In this document: one piece after another, positions 49,518-61,568 of the stretch
How positions within the stretch are numbered: the stretch's first letter is position 1
Layout: the number at the start of each line of letters is the position of its first letter
Source: Numida meleagris
Lineage: Eukaryota; Chordata; Aves; Galliformes; Numididae
NCBI RefSeq assembly: GCF_002078875.1
Contig: NC_034414.1
Location: forward strand, 33,825,640-33,889,639
Length of the DNA stretch: 64,000 nucleotides
Reading direction: 5' to 3'
Program-made: the position numbers and the translations under genes
Notes under the pieces: model-generated
Told to the model about the DNA's origin: nothing
Seen by the model: only the letters and a program-made list of their open reading frames with translations
Databases searched by the model: none

Positions 49518-51136
49518 ACCCAGATTATTCAAATCCTAAAGGAGGAATAGGACAACTTAATTACATACTGCACCAATTTATTATAAGCTCTTCATTATTT
49601 GTTTTAATCATGTATTTTAATAAATATATTTCCACAGTGGAAATTCTAAAAGTTCTCCAGTGGTATTAGTGAGGTGTAACATTTTGTCTGTGGTTATTGC
49701 TTAAGCTGAAAAACAGGAAATAGATTCCTTCCAAATGCATCTAAATATCCACGTATCTAAATATGGTTATAATACTACATTTTACAAGTCTAAATGCATA
49801 TATTCAGTTATATTTTCTGATTGCCTTAGGTTTGTCACTTCAGTGGACTACTGACTACATTCCTTCAAGTGAAAGTTTAAACTATGCATGAAGATAAGAA
49901 GGTTACATAACGATATTCATTTTTCAGTTAATTTTTATTTAAATAAATTCTGAAATTACATTCTCTTTGTAATGCTATTCATCAGCTTGAAAAGTACATG
50001 TGAATTAGATCCATGGCTAAATGAGGATTACTCACAGCTATCTGCAGATATTGAAATAAGCCTACATATTGTAGTTAATTTTACTGGCTAATACTTGCCA
50101 ACAACATTTAGGAAGGGATTAAGAAGAGATTCAGGAAGTTAAACTTATAAAAAGCAAAACAAAACAACTTCAAAGCAATTCCTTGAGGTTATGAAACATT
50201 GTTATGTTAGTAAAAGAAAGGATAATGCCTGATAAATATAATAAGGAAGGCAAACTGAGACTAGAGCACTTAGAAATCTTCTTGCAGAAGCCATTCTACA
50301 GTAGTCGGAGTCCAAAGCTGACTAATACTGTTCAATGCAGTGATCAAAGTCCACCAACTTTTTCAGTGCTCACTACACCTTCTAAGATGCTCTGCTGAAC
50401 TCAGGAGAATCTGTCGTGGAAGTTATCCTACTTTACTATATATATATATATATATATACTAGGAAGTATTCCTACTACCTAGCAAGTATAGAGAAGACTT
50501 TTTTTTACTCTTAAAGTACAATACAGAAGAAGTATCAGGGTGTACTAAGCAATAGCTGTTGTATATATAGTGTGAAAATCAAATGTTCTGCTTGGTACTA
50601 TGCATACTTCCGCATGCCATCAAGACTCCAAGCCTTTACAGAATTTGCCTGAGGAAACCTGTCGTCTTATTTACACAGAGCAAGGCAAGTAGAGACCATT
50701 CCACCAATCAAAAACACAACAAACATGGTTATCTAGGTAACACTCTTTGCAAGTGAAAGGGATGAATTTACTCTTCCAAGTTAGCCGTGTTGATAAGAAG
50801 TAGGTGAGCAGCAAAGAAAGGGGGGAAAGTGAGATGATTTTTCCTTTTTCCCCCAGTTCGGAGGTAAACAAGACTCCTATTAGTAAACACTCCCACTCTT
50901 TGTTCTGACAAATGTTGTTGCTGTTCACCAAGGAAAACTGATAAAGAAGAAAAGAGTGTTCCTTCCTTCTCAGCATATATGTTTTAATCCACAGAAAAGC
51001 ACAATAAAACCTTGTAAATTACGGACTGTTGTCTTTACACAGTACTGAAGGCCTCAGAAAACATCTCATACCTCATAAAAAAAACCAAAGCATTGCTATT
51101 CTTTTTCATGTTTTCCTATACTTTTACTTTCTCAGT
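49518..51136. other. Non-coding region with (TA)n
   Basis: AT-rich sequence holding a (TA)11 run at 50437-50458. No gene was recognised. Confidence 0.6.
50437..50458. repeat. (TA)11 microsatellite
   Basis: Eleven uninterrupted TA units between TTTAC and CTAGG. Confidence 0.95.
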
Positions 51137-51637
51137 TGTCATGGTTTTATGATTTTTGGTTATTGGTATTCCACATCATAACATCATGTAGTGTATGTAC
51201 CTGGCTCTCAGAAGAGAAGAACTACTACATTCCCCAGAGGACTTTGCAACCCTGTTACCATTTTCCGATCAGAGGGAAAGATAAAAACTCTCACATCATG
51301 AGACCTGTCTCTCTCATCTCGCCCCAGCAGCACCTCACTCCCCAGCCGTCTCACCATTGGCACTAGAGTAAGGCCTACCTTAATTTTGGACACTCTCTCT
51401 CACTGTATTGGATTTATTAGCTTAAATTGTAATTATATTGTATTATGTTGTATTATTTTGCATTCCGGTATCTTATTTAGTAAATTAGTTTATTTCTCCT
51501 CAGATCATTGCCACTGTTTTGTTTTAGGCCCATCTCTCTACCCTTTTTCCCTTTTCCCTTTCCTGGGGCACGGGTCTGTGGGTCCCTAGTCGCATTCATC
51601 ATGGAACCAGGTCAAACCTGCCCATAAACCGCTGACA
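51137..51637 (+). mobile_element. Solo LTR, family A, copy 3, plus orientation (TSD TCAGT)
   Basis: This 501-bp LTR begins TGTCATGG and ends CCGCTGACA, flanked by TCAGT at 51132-51136 and 51638-51642. It is the opposite orientation of the copies at 20410, 29191 and 57436 and clearly more diverged. Compared with copy 2 it lacks a short segment between two ATAAAA motifs, leaving one AT-rich box (GATAAAAAC) where the others have a second TATAAAAA. This accounts for much of its shorter length. Confidence 0.92.
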
Positions 51638-52576
51638 TCAGTGGATTGTAATGTTGGGTTTTACATCACAAAGGCAACTAAAATAAACAGGAGATTAGCT
51701 TCAAATACAAAGAGACATTTTAGATTGTTCCGCTTTCTCCCATGTCCTTTGTTTTCAGGACTAGTGGGAGTGGTGATGATTGGCAACTAAAATTTAGTCA
51801 CATTTTGAAATTACACTCTGATTTTGAGCAAGTGGTTCCCATATGATTAGAAGTTAAAAATACTTGATAGCTTACAATAGCTACTGATAGCTACAGATCT
51901 GTCCACTATAAACTTAAATAACGTTTTGTGAAAGCAAGAACACCTAAAATCTTAATTTTACTGCATTGGAGATCAATATTATGAGAGACTAATATTTAAC
52001 TGTATGAAGCTACAGTACTCCATAAGGAATTGTATTCCCTTAACAAGGAAAATTACCTCATAATGCATTATTTTACTTGAATAGAAATGAAATTCATTTT
52101 AAACTATCTCAGAAAATTTAAGTAGAAATATTTGACATTTCCATTACAAATAACAAGTACTCTAAAAATTGGCAAGTGTTTTCTTCGTTACATACCCAAA
52201 GAAACTTTTTATTTGTCCAAGTCTGTAGTACACCCATCTGTACATTTAGCCACACAGATATATGAATTAATTCTTTCTTGCTTTATATTTGTATACAAAC
52301 AACTATTTTACATTATATTCTCTTTTTTACAAAAAATTTCTCAGTAACCTGATTTTTTTTTTTCCACAAAAGACTTCTCAAGTGAGTGGAGAAGAATTTA
52401 AGCAGATCATTCTATACAGTACAATTCTATTCTACCAAAAATTTTCAATTACGTCTTATTTATAACCTTATAACTTCAGTAATGTTAACCTTTTTGGAAA
52501 GGAAGAGGTGTTGAGAAGTAGGTATGGACTGAACACTAATCAGTACCCAAATGGACAAAGTATCTTAAACAGTTCC
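51638..52576. other. Non-coding, nothing recognised
   Basis: AT-rich spacer between two solo LTRs of different families. No gene or repeat was recognised. Confidence 0.6.
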
Positions 52577-52978
52577 TGTTGGGAAACATTGCATGCCTGG
52601 TAGCGCGTAGCTGACTTTTCTCAAAGATTTACGGTATGACCTTAGATAAGAAGCAAGCTGTGTATGTGTGGAATTTACTGCTTGTAGTGCTTTAATTAAC
52701 AGCAGGTGCTGTGCTCTAAAATAGCCTGGGAAATGATATAGTTTTGAGACACTTTCTTGTGAGACACTTTTGATGTTTGTGGAACACCTATCTTGTTCGA
52801 TATGTGTGGGGCACCTGTCTTGTAAACAAGTGTACTATATAAGAGAGGGCTGCTGCCCTAATAAAACGGAGCTGTTTGAACTCACACTGAGTTGCTGCTT
52901 CCCACACAGGCGGGCGGGGGTTTGTCTTTTCCCTTTGCCGACTGTCGGGGTGACCCTGTGTCCAAGTGTTTTCCTACA
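52577..52978 (+). mobile_element. Solo LTR, family C (TSD GTTCC)
   Basis: This 402-bp LTR begins TGTTGGGAAAC and ends TTTTCCTACA, with GTTCC on each side (52572-52576 and 52979-52983). The promoter layout is clear in plus orientation: TATATAAG at 52836-52843, then AATAAA at 52860-52865 and a GC-rich U5. Two adjacent ~15-bp units beginning TGAGACACTTT lie at about 52745-52774 in U3. No internal viral sequence adjoins it. Confidence 0.9.
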
Positions 52979-55900
52979 GTTCCTGAACCGATAACCTCAT
53001 AAGAGAAAAAAAGTGAAAAACATTATTTTCCTCCTATCTTGAAAAGACTTTATCAGGACATAATTATCATGAGATCCTTTAGCTGGTCATCTGGGGAAAG
53101 AGCAATTTCCTACCTTTCTTTTTTCCAAAAGAAGTTTCAAATATATATTTTTCTACAGTCCCCACTGCTCTTCTGAAGCCTACAGAATAAAAGAAGGTAA
53201 GAAATAAGAGTACAAAAAAAATCTTTGTGTAACTCAAGCAGACAAAGCACACATTTCCTACAGGTAGTAGTAGCAGAAGAATGTGTTACACCTTACCCAG
53301 TGATTAATTTTATGTCTTACATCTTTTAACATTAGCAAAGTAATATGAACTTAACGCTGCTTGTATATGTGTGAATATAATTGTAATATTAATTATAAAC
53401 ATCAGCAGTTACAAATTCCTACACCCATGTGTGTCCTTCCTCACTGCAGTTTGCTCACAATAAAGAACAAACTTATTCATTTACCCCACCATCTAATTCT
53501 TAATCACTAGTGGTGTTTACTTCAGGAAGACTGCATGGACAGCAAACTATATTCCCTAGTGCTGTCTTTAAGCCTTCAACTTCTTCAACAGAAAATGGTT
53601 AAGAAATGTTTAATGGTTAAGGAAGTTTAACCTTTGACACACAGGGTAAAAAAAAAAAAACAAAAAAAACTTATATCTGCTCTTTTCGTGGAACTTCTTT
53701 AGCTGCGGTGTGGAAAGAAAACGGAAATATTTCTGAGGCCTGAAACCTTGCAAATGTAGTTATATATGGATTTATACTAAGTTTATAATCTGGAACTTAC
53801 TGAGTTCTCTAGGGTATTTCAGTATACAACAAACACACTACTGGTTTAAGATCTGAATGTTTCAAGAGAGTTAATAGGTTCATAGCAAAGACCAGAGTGG
53901 GAAAAGCAAGGAGGCCAGTTGGAATACAATGCTGAGTGGCAGCAAATACATGAGAAATGGTGACTTCTGGCTTGTAATTCCTGCTGAGTTCAAAGCTGAG
54001 TTGAAACTGGGAAACTTGGTCTCTTATCCACACCACTACCACAAGAGACAACTGTTGCAGGAAGCGAGCAGACCTTAAGTTAACATGTGACATGCTGAGG
54101 TGTCTTGTTATGGCTTTTGGAGGTATATATTCCTTTTATTCTCATACAAAATACTATGTATTTCCTGATAAGAGCTATGCAGCTACACAGAGATAACAGT
54201 ACTAAACAAACAAGAACTGGTGGAACTCAGTCCCTTATGACATTTTCAAGAAATACCCAATTCTGCCTAGAGGTTTCATTTCTGCCCCTTAACCAAGCTA
54301 AATATTTTGAACACTTTTCTTCCAGCCACATGTAAATCTTCCATCTATTTGTAATGGCCATAAGTATTTCAAATGTGATCCTTCTTTCCTACATGCCCTT
54401 GACATCCTCAACAGCAGTAAAGACCACAAAGCAGAGGGAAGCGACAGGATAACACAGAGCAGCTAAATTAAATTAAACTCAGATTCTCCTGTTTCAGTTT
54501 CAACACAGTATTTGACATACAAAAAGAGGGTCAGCTGGCAGGTTTAACAAATCTGTACCTGCTTGCAACTAGTGGAATTTGTCCGAACTGCTGTGTTTCC
54601 CTGTCAATCTTTCTTGATGATATGAAAACTAAGAGGACCTAGATATCAGAAAACATTCCAGAAACTGACGCTTCGCTATCTAGGTACTATAAGCAGCAAA
54701 AAGTATGATGCGGCATTTTTATTGCTATGTTTTCCTACTGCATAATGCAGAACGATATGCAGCACTCGATTGGTGTTTTTCTTCTTTTTATTTGATCTTA
54801 TATAATTAATCAAGGTAATTATTTGGTATGGCAACGGTTTCTAGGAGTCCTAAACAATCACAGAAAAAAAAAACCACAGTACTTTCAGCCAGAAAATGGA
54901 CAGAAAAATGTTCTGAGCTGAATACTGAGTTGCTGCACTATGGTATAATAAAAACATCTTATCAGAAGTTTTACTTGCTACTGCAGTGAGCATTTTAAGT
55001 AACATGGTTTTGTGCAGAAAATTCTTTAATACATTCAGTCACCTAGTTACAGAACCATTTTCAATGCAACCAGAAAAATCTGACGTTGATCACAACTTGA
55101 ACACTTCATAATTTTAGCTGGTGTCCCATCAGTTTTTCTGCAAAAGCCCTAGAACTTTTTGCCAGAAAACTTTCCCATCTCAATGAAAATTTGTTCCCTG
55201 TCACTATAATGCAGCCTAAATTCACTTGCAAACAAAACTTCATAATTCTGTATGTTAGCATTTTATTAAAGAAAAGTTTTGATTTTCAGAAATCTAACAT
55301 AAACGGTCTGGAAAAATCAAACCATAGGAAACATTTGTTTACTTAAATATGGAAGAAAAATCTTTATAAAGAGCTCCCATTATCTGTGCAAAAAATCATT
55401 GTACAGTTTCAGGATTTGTTTCCAGGTACTGAACAATTCTCACCGCTGTCAAAACACTCAGAAATAACATGCAAATTTTCTAAAAGTGAGATCCAGTGAT
55501 ACTGCTATGATCTGGCCAGAAGTTATGATACTACTGTGTATTAGTTACATTCTTAGCCTTCAAACGCTTTAGCAGCTGCTAAACAGCGTTGCACAAGAAC
55601 AAATAATAACTTCATATAAAACAGATGCCTTTATTAATGGAATCAATAATTATACATTAAAAAGAAAAGAAAATACTGCATCTCAAATGAATCTCAGTGA
55701 GATGTGTCTGAACCTAGTCTTCAAGGAGTATGAGCTGCTGTTATGTGATGAGGAATACATGTTTATCTAAGCAGTTCTTAAAGAAAACCTCTATTAATGG
55801 GTATTTCACAGTCTGCCTGGAGAAATCTATTTGTCTGAATAATATATGTCCATCTCTGATTACTGAGGACTATGACGACTGCTATTAAAGACAGATATTG

Positions 55901-57435
55901 TGCAAAAAATTCTTATTCCCTACCAAGCCTCTTTACTGAGGCTGGCAGAGTGCGTAGGAGGATGATGCTTCATTTGGCAATCTCAGTTTACCTGCATGCC
56001 AGCATATGAAACTGAGGACATCTATAGTTAGCCTTAGGATCAGGGTCAACTATCTGCCAATACACTCACCCTTTGATTTTTCTAACAACACTCTGCTTCG
56101 TGTAATTGCTTTCAATAACAGAGAAGGACAGTAATATCAAGAACCAAAGGAGTATTTTTGAAATGAAGCCCTGGCAGATATTTAATATTTCAAAGATGTC
56201 TGGATCAATCTCAACCTGCTTCTTTAAGCTTGTTTAATTTTTCTTATTATACATCTATCTATATATTTCTGTGTATAGATCTACAAATAAAAAATGCCTT
56301 TCTTGCCCTTTCTTTATTATTTCAATAGCCAATTCATAACAAATGTTCAGAATTTATGCCGAAGTTTCTACCTACAGGCTTGTAAGTCTTGTATTTGAAC
56401 ATCTGTAGGCAATCTTGTGCTGTAAGAGTCTGTAGAACAGTTCAGCCCAAGTCATAACAGACAAAAAAATATTCTGGTCTCTTTTCACAACTAATATGGA
56501 CAAAATCTTGAAATTAGGTGGAAGACTACAAAGACTGATATACTTGTAATAAATATCATATAGGCTACGTGAGAAATGAATTGTACTTTGTATCTACATA
56601 TTTATGTGCAAAAAACAAAGAATGAGAGAAAATGAGATAAAGAGAGGGGAAAAAAAAGTAGCCATGCAGGGAATTTAGAAAGGAAGAAAAAATGTTCAAA
56701 TTATCTTAAGATAAAAGCTAACTTTTTTAGTACTACTTTAATTTCTTTTGGTAACTATTTCTGAGGACTGAAAAGCAAAGCTTTTCAGCATAGTGTTAAA
56801 ATTATGCTTTGATTCATATTTATTTTGGACATTATCTAGTTGCTAGTAACTGTTCACATGCATTAAAATAAACAAGGCCTTATTCCACTTGACCTAATAC
56901 AAAACTCTGTGGGTTTCCTGTCCTCAACTCTATATTTCTTATTCAATTTCACAAGATTTAAAATGAAAAAAAAGTGTTTCATTGTATGTTATAAAAAAAA
57001 TATTATGAGGAAGCAATTGATTCTCTGGAGGAAAAAGAGCAATTCATGTAACTATTAGTACAAAAAAAAAAATACAGACTCAAAAAGCCCTACAAATAAG
57101 TGATTCCGAGATACACCTGGGAAGAATTGGGGAAGTTTCTTCATCACAAAGTCTCTAAAATGCTTATCTTCCTTTAAATCAACAATTTCCTGCCATGCTT
57201 GCATGAATTTTCAGTACAGTGTTAGACTTTCCATGCAGCATTCCAGCTAAACTCTGAGGATTTTGAATAGTGCTTTGATTCTTAAATATGAAAGCCCTAA
57301 AAAATTCCTCAAAACTTTATCTTCCATTCTACATGGACTGGGGTTGATGCAGTACTTAAAGAGTAAGTTTCACTTCATACCATAAATTCTTCCCTGTAGT
57401 AATTGTTGTCATCTGTTTTTTGTTGGGTTCCCCCC
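52979..57435. other. Non-coding, nothing recognised
   Basis: About 4.5 kb of AT-rich DNA with only short homopolymer runs. Open frames are at most 94 aa and unconvincing. Confidence 0.6.
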
Positions 57436-57953
57436 TGTCAACGGTTTACAGGCATTTGGCCCGGTTCCGTGACAAAGGGGACGGGGGACCCACGGGCCCA
57501 CACCCTGGGAAAAGTTAAAACAGGGTTAGGAGATGGCCCTGAGAGCAAAGAACAGCGGCAACAATCTGAGGAGAAACAAACTAATTTACTAAATAAGATA
57601 TCAGAATGCAAAACAACACACTATAATACAATATAATTACAATTTAAGCTGATAAATCCAATACAGAGAGAGAGAATGTCCCAAAATCNNNNNNNNNNNN
57701 NNNNNNNNNNNNNNNNNNNNNNNNNNNNNNNNNNNNNNNNNNNNNNNNNNNNNNNNNNNNNNNNNNNNNNNNNNNNNNNNNNNNNNNNNNNNNNNNNNNN
57801 NNNNNNNNNNNNNNNNNNNNNNNNNNNNNNNNNNNNNNNNNNNNNNNNNNNNNNNNNNNNNNNNNNNNNNNNNNNNNNNNNNNNNNNNNNNNNNNNNNNN
57901 NNNNNNNNNNNNNNNNNNNNNNNNNNNNNNNNNNNNNNNNNNNNNNNNNNNNN
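57436..57953 (-). mobile_element. Solo LTR, family A, copy 4, interior hidden by N gap (TSD CCCCC)
   Basis: The LTR starts TGTCAACGG at 57436 and matches copies 1 and 2 up to the CCAAAATC motif at 57688, where a 265-base N gap begins. CCCCC precedes the LTR (57431-57435), and the first five bases after the gap are also CCCCC (57954-57958). The gap therefore appears to contain exactly the rest of the LTR. The implied length, 518 bp, is close to the 530 bp of copy 1. Confidence 0.85.
57689..57953. other. Assembly gap (265 N)
   Basis: Run of 265 N inside a family A LTR. All open frames crossing it are artefacts of reading through N. Confidence 0.99.
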
Positions 57954-59159
57954 CCCCCAAGTATTTTCTATTAACATATGGCCTGATAGTAACATAAAGA
58001 AGAGTAATACTCTCAAGATCAGACCAAAGATTTTTAAATTATTTTCTTCTTCCTATTCTTTCTCACCATAGGCAAGGAAGCATTAGTTTCATGGGATGTT
58101 CTAATACTTTCAGCGGCCTTAAATGTGAGCATGGATGAGCTACTACAATTTGCATTTTTTTTTTTTTTTTTACAGCCTTCTATGTTGTGTTATGTATAAC
58201 GTCACTTTTTATTTACCTGCATTCCATTTTGATCACAGCTATAAAATGAGGTTCTTAAATGTCAGTAATAATTCATGCCACAAAGAATATGAGATGAAGG
58301 GCAAAGCTTGCACAAAAGTAAATTAACTAAATTTAAATCCTAGCAGGGATATGTAGAGGAAATGTTCTGCTGTGGGTATGATAGTGAGTTATCTCATTTT
58401 TGCATTTACCTTTAAAGTGCAGACTCAGACAGGATAAACTGTGTTCCATAATATATTGGGACCTAAAAGAAGACATTTTTCAATAGAGTTTGGCTACATT
58501 TACTGGAAAATCAAATCCTTCAGTATCATTGTCTACAATGTCAGCAAGATAGCCCACTGCAGGTGTACTGAGGCAGTTGACTGGGTAGCTTGATTAAAGT
58601 ACAATCAGGCTGCATGTGGTCTCCACCAAATTTATTCTGGCATTCAGCAGTGCCTACAGTTTACTTGGACTTGGTTCAATGCCCTACTTCAGAGACCAGG
58701 TAGAAAGCTGTGTTGGTTCTTGCTGTACCACTCTTCACATTTATCAGGTTTGGGCACCAATGGCCCAACTGTCTGGACATCCCCAGCATCTGTCTGTATG
58801 ATCATCTCTGATCTCCAGAGACTTCCTTCACCCACTTCTAACATCTCTCTTCCAGGCAGGTTTTTCCTCTTTTTCTTTCAAACTCCCCTTCTTTCTCTTT
58901 TCCATCTATCAAGTCTCCAGTTTTCTCCAGTATAAACTATCTATGTTCTGAAACATAGCACATCAGCCTTCCAATTGATGGTACTGTTTTGTGTCTCCCC
59001 ATTGGTGCAATCTTCTCATCATATGGAAGCATCAGTATATACGCAGGTATATACCTTCTGCTAGCATTTCACTAATTAATCTTTTATTTTGCCTGTATAC
59101 TTTTGCCATTTGTTCCGGCAAGCAACTGAATTTCTACAGAAAAGTTGCTGTGAAGGCAA
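57954..59159. other. Non-coding region with T17 run
   Basis: AT-rich sequence with a T17 homopolymer at 58155-58171. Open frames around 58616-58935 overlap in different registers and have no family match. Confidence 0.6.
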
Positions 59160-59330
59160 AGAATCACAGAGGTTGGAAGGGACCTCAAGAGATCATTGAG
59201 TCCAACCCCTCTGCTAAAGCAGGTACCCTACAACAAGTCACACAGGTAGGTGTCCAGACAGGCCTTGAATATCTTCATAGAAGGAGATTCCACAGCCCCT
59301 ATGGGCAAACTATTCCAGTGCTCTGTCAAC
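59160..59330 (-). mobile_element. CR1 LINE 3' end, minus strand
   Basis: The reversed CR1 3' tail AGAATCACAGAGGTTGGAAG is followed by TCCAACCCCTCTGCTAAAGC, TCCAGACAGGCCTTGAATAT and TATTCCAGTGCTCTGTCA. This is the subfamily type also seen at the 3' end of the 33.8-36.9 kb copy. It is truncated after about 170 bp. Confidence 0.85.
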
Positions 59331-59749
59331 AGAAAGGCTTCAACCACTGCAGATAAGAGCGGTTAACATTTCTTTTTTGTTCAGAACAATATCTTTTGGA
59401 TGGACAAGAAGAGGCTTTATCCCACTGGCTTCTTCCCAGAGGTGCTCAATCTGATTCATTGTTTTTGTATTGTAAATGAGTATCTTTACAGAATGTGTAT
59501 AGATATATAAAGTAGTTCAACTGTAACAGCAAAAACTTAAAATAAATCTCACTCCAGTGATAGCTATACAATTTACTCCCTATTTCACACACAAAACTAA
59601 CACTAAGCTTTTTTTTTTTTTAAAACCAAGAACAAATAAAAGGGCCTTCTAGTGATAGCTCTTTCAACTAAGATTCCACTGTTACTGCTCCACATTCTAC
59701 TGTAAAACAAATCTAATAGTGCTCTCTCAGGTTTAATTCATTACATATT
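59331..59749. other. Non-coding spacer
   Basis: AT-rich sequence between a CR1 piece and an alpharetrovirus-like LTR, with a T-rich run near 59610-59622. Nothing else was recognised. Confidence 0.6.
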
Positions 59750-60137
59750 TGTTGTATTAGGCGAAAAACGGAGCGTTCGGGATGCCCTTCCCCATTTCGC
59801 TTGCTATTGGTTGACCTACTTACTTGAACCCGTGATGTAAGAAGGAGAGGCTGTATCTCTTTGTTTTAATAACAATGTGTATGACCACTCTATATATGGC
59901 TTTTCGGAAGTGAGTGGACAGAACGGGATATTCAATATGATTGGCCAGTAGCTCGTGTGAGCTTCTGGAACAGTCTAGTAAAAGATAAGAAATACTATAT
60001 AGTTCTGTAACTTTTACCAATAAACGCCATTTTGCTGTTCATCATATTGGTGCCTGTATGCAGTATTTGGCCCGGACCAGACTTTTGGTCTCAGCATGCG
60101 AGGACGAAATATAGAGGGTTGCCTGCATTCGGCTACA
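59750..60137 (+). mobile_element. Solo LTR, avian alpharetrovirus-like (ALV/EAV type), TSD CATATT
   Basis: This 388-bp LTR begins TGTTGTATTAGGCGAAAAAC and ends GGCTACA, with a perfect 6-bp duplication CATATT (59744-59749 and 60138-60143). Six base pairs is the duplication length of the avian leukosis/sarcoma group. The layout also fits: TATATAG near 59995-60001, then AATAAA at 60019-60024, then a short R starting GCCATTTTG and containing CATATTGGTGCCTG, then U5. This compact arrangement and the R wording are characteristic of ALV-related endogenous elements such as EAV or ART-CH. Only the LTR is present, with no coding region. Which subgroup it belongs to is uncertain. Confidence 0.88.
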
Positions 60138-60740
60138 CATATTACATCACATTTGAAAAATAATCAAAGATCACTTTAGGAACTGAACTGTTTGTGTTCC
60201 AATTCTTTTTCTGTATAGCTGCTCTCTGAACGAGAGATCCCCTAGCAGAACCTCATATTCACAAGCCACATATCCATAACATATCCTATATCACAACAGT
60301 GTGAAGGGGCAGGCACTGTAGCACAGTAATGGTCAGATTCTCTGAACAATTTTGTATTACAATTATGTTAAGTGTTCAGAACTTACAAATATCTCAAGAT
60401 GGATTATGAAATCCATCAGCAAATGAGGAAAAAATCAATTGTGATCACATCTCCTAACTCTAAATCTATGCAAGAATACAGAGAATATAGTTCTGTTTTT
60501 ATACTTAGTAAAAAATGTGATAAATAGTTACCAGTGAAAGTGCAGTTTTAATACTTCTAATTTTATTACAGACTAACCTAGTATTTCTGCTTTTACCCAG
60601 GTCTATTTTACAGCTCATGCTGAGCATCAGCCTCTTGTATATGTACTGTTATTAATTTAATTCTGTTGTTTTAAAGCTCACTCAGACATTCCTGCACAGG
60701 TTTTTATTCACCCTTATATTATTTCAGTAGACATATTTGT
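60138..60740. other. Non-coding spacer
   Basis: AT-rich sequence between the alpharetrovirus-like LTR and a rearranged CR1. Nothing was recognised. Confidence 0.6.
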
Positions 60741-60985
60741 AGAATCATAGAATGGCCTGGGTTGAAAAGGACCTTAAAGATCATCGAGTTTCAACCCCCT
60801 TGCTGAGTGCAGGGTTACCAACCACTAGACCAGGCTGCCCAAAGCCACATCCAGAATCCTTGCCTTGAATACCTCCAGGGACGGGGCAGCCACAACCTCC
60901 TTGGGCAACCTGTTGCAGTGCATCACCAAACTCTGAGAGAGGCTGTTATTCTAGAGGTCTAATGTAAACTGGCAACCTTAGGCAC
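60741..60985 (-). mobile_element. CR1 LINE 3' part of a 5'-inverted insertion, minus strand
   Basis: Starting at AGAATCATAGAATGGCCTGG, the reversed CR1 3' tail and UTR extend through CTTGAATACCTCCAGGGAC to the region just after the reverse-transcriptase C-terminus. Together with the adjacent plus-strand piece it forms an inverted copy. Confidence 0.85.
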
Positions 60986-61049
60986 TGTGGTCTTATTCCG
61001 TCAGTGGATCTCTCCCACGTTCATTTAAAACTTACAGCCTGTGTATACA

Positions 61050-61290
61050 ACCAGTATCCTGGGATGCATCAAAAGAAGCATAGCCATTAGGTCAAAGGAG
61101 ATGATCCTGCCCCTCTACTCTGTACTGGTGAGGCCTCACCTGGAGTACTGCATCCAGATGTGGAGTCCTCAGTACAGGAGAGACATAGACCTGTTGGAGC
61201 TTGTCCAAAGAAGGGCCTCAAAAGTGATCCACAGAATTGAACACCTCTTCTACCAGGACAAGCTCAAAGACCCAGGCTTTCTCACCTTAT
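61050..61290 (+). mobile_element. CR1 LINE inverted 5' part, plus strand
   Basis: The plus-strand frame encodes the CR1 reverse-transcriptase C-terminal segment ([40 protein letters not shown]). This segment lies just upstream of what the neighbouring minus-strand piece holds. Both ends are truncated and there is no 3' tail, as expected for the inverted half of a twin-primed LINE insertion. Confidence 0.85.
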
Positions 61291-61568
61291 TCAACTTCAG
61301 TTCTTCTGACAGGTTGTATCTCTTTACCTAAAAAACTACTTATAAAGATCATCTGCTTACCAACACCATGAAAAAAAACCAAAATAAATACTTACTTGAT
61401 TTAAAAATTTTTAGTGAAGGAGGATTAAATTACAATAATGAGTATTTTTTTCCCCCAGTATAATCACAATTAATGACAATCCTTCCAAGTAATTTAATTT
61501 ATACTTTTTCTTCCCCTGCCCCCCAGATATTGTATCTCATAGACAAAATACTTTTTTCATATATATAC

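Noticed and set aside
57621..58071. Open frames of 107-131 aa around 57.6-58.1 kb.
   Set aside because: Most of their length is undetermined sequence read through the N gap.
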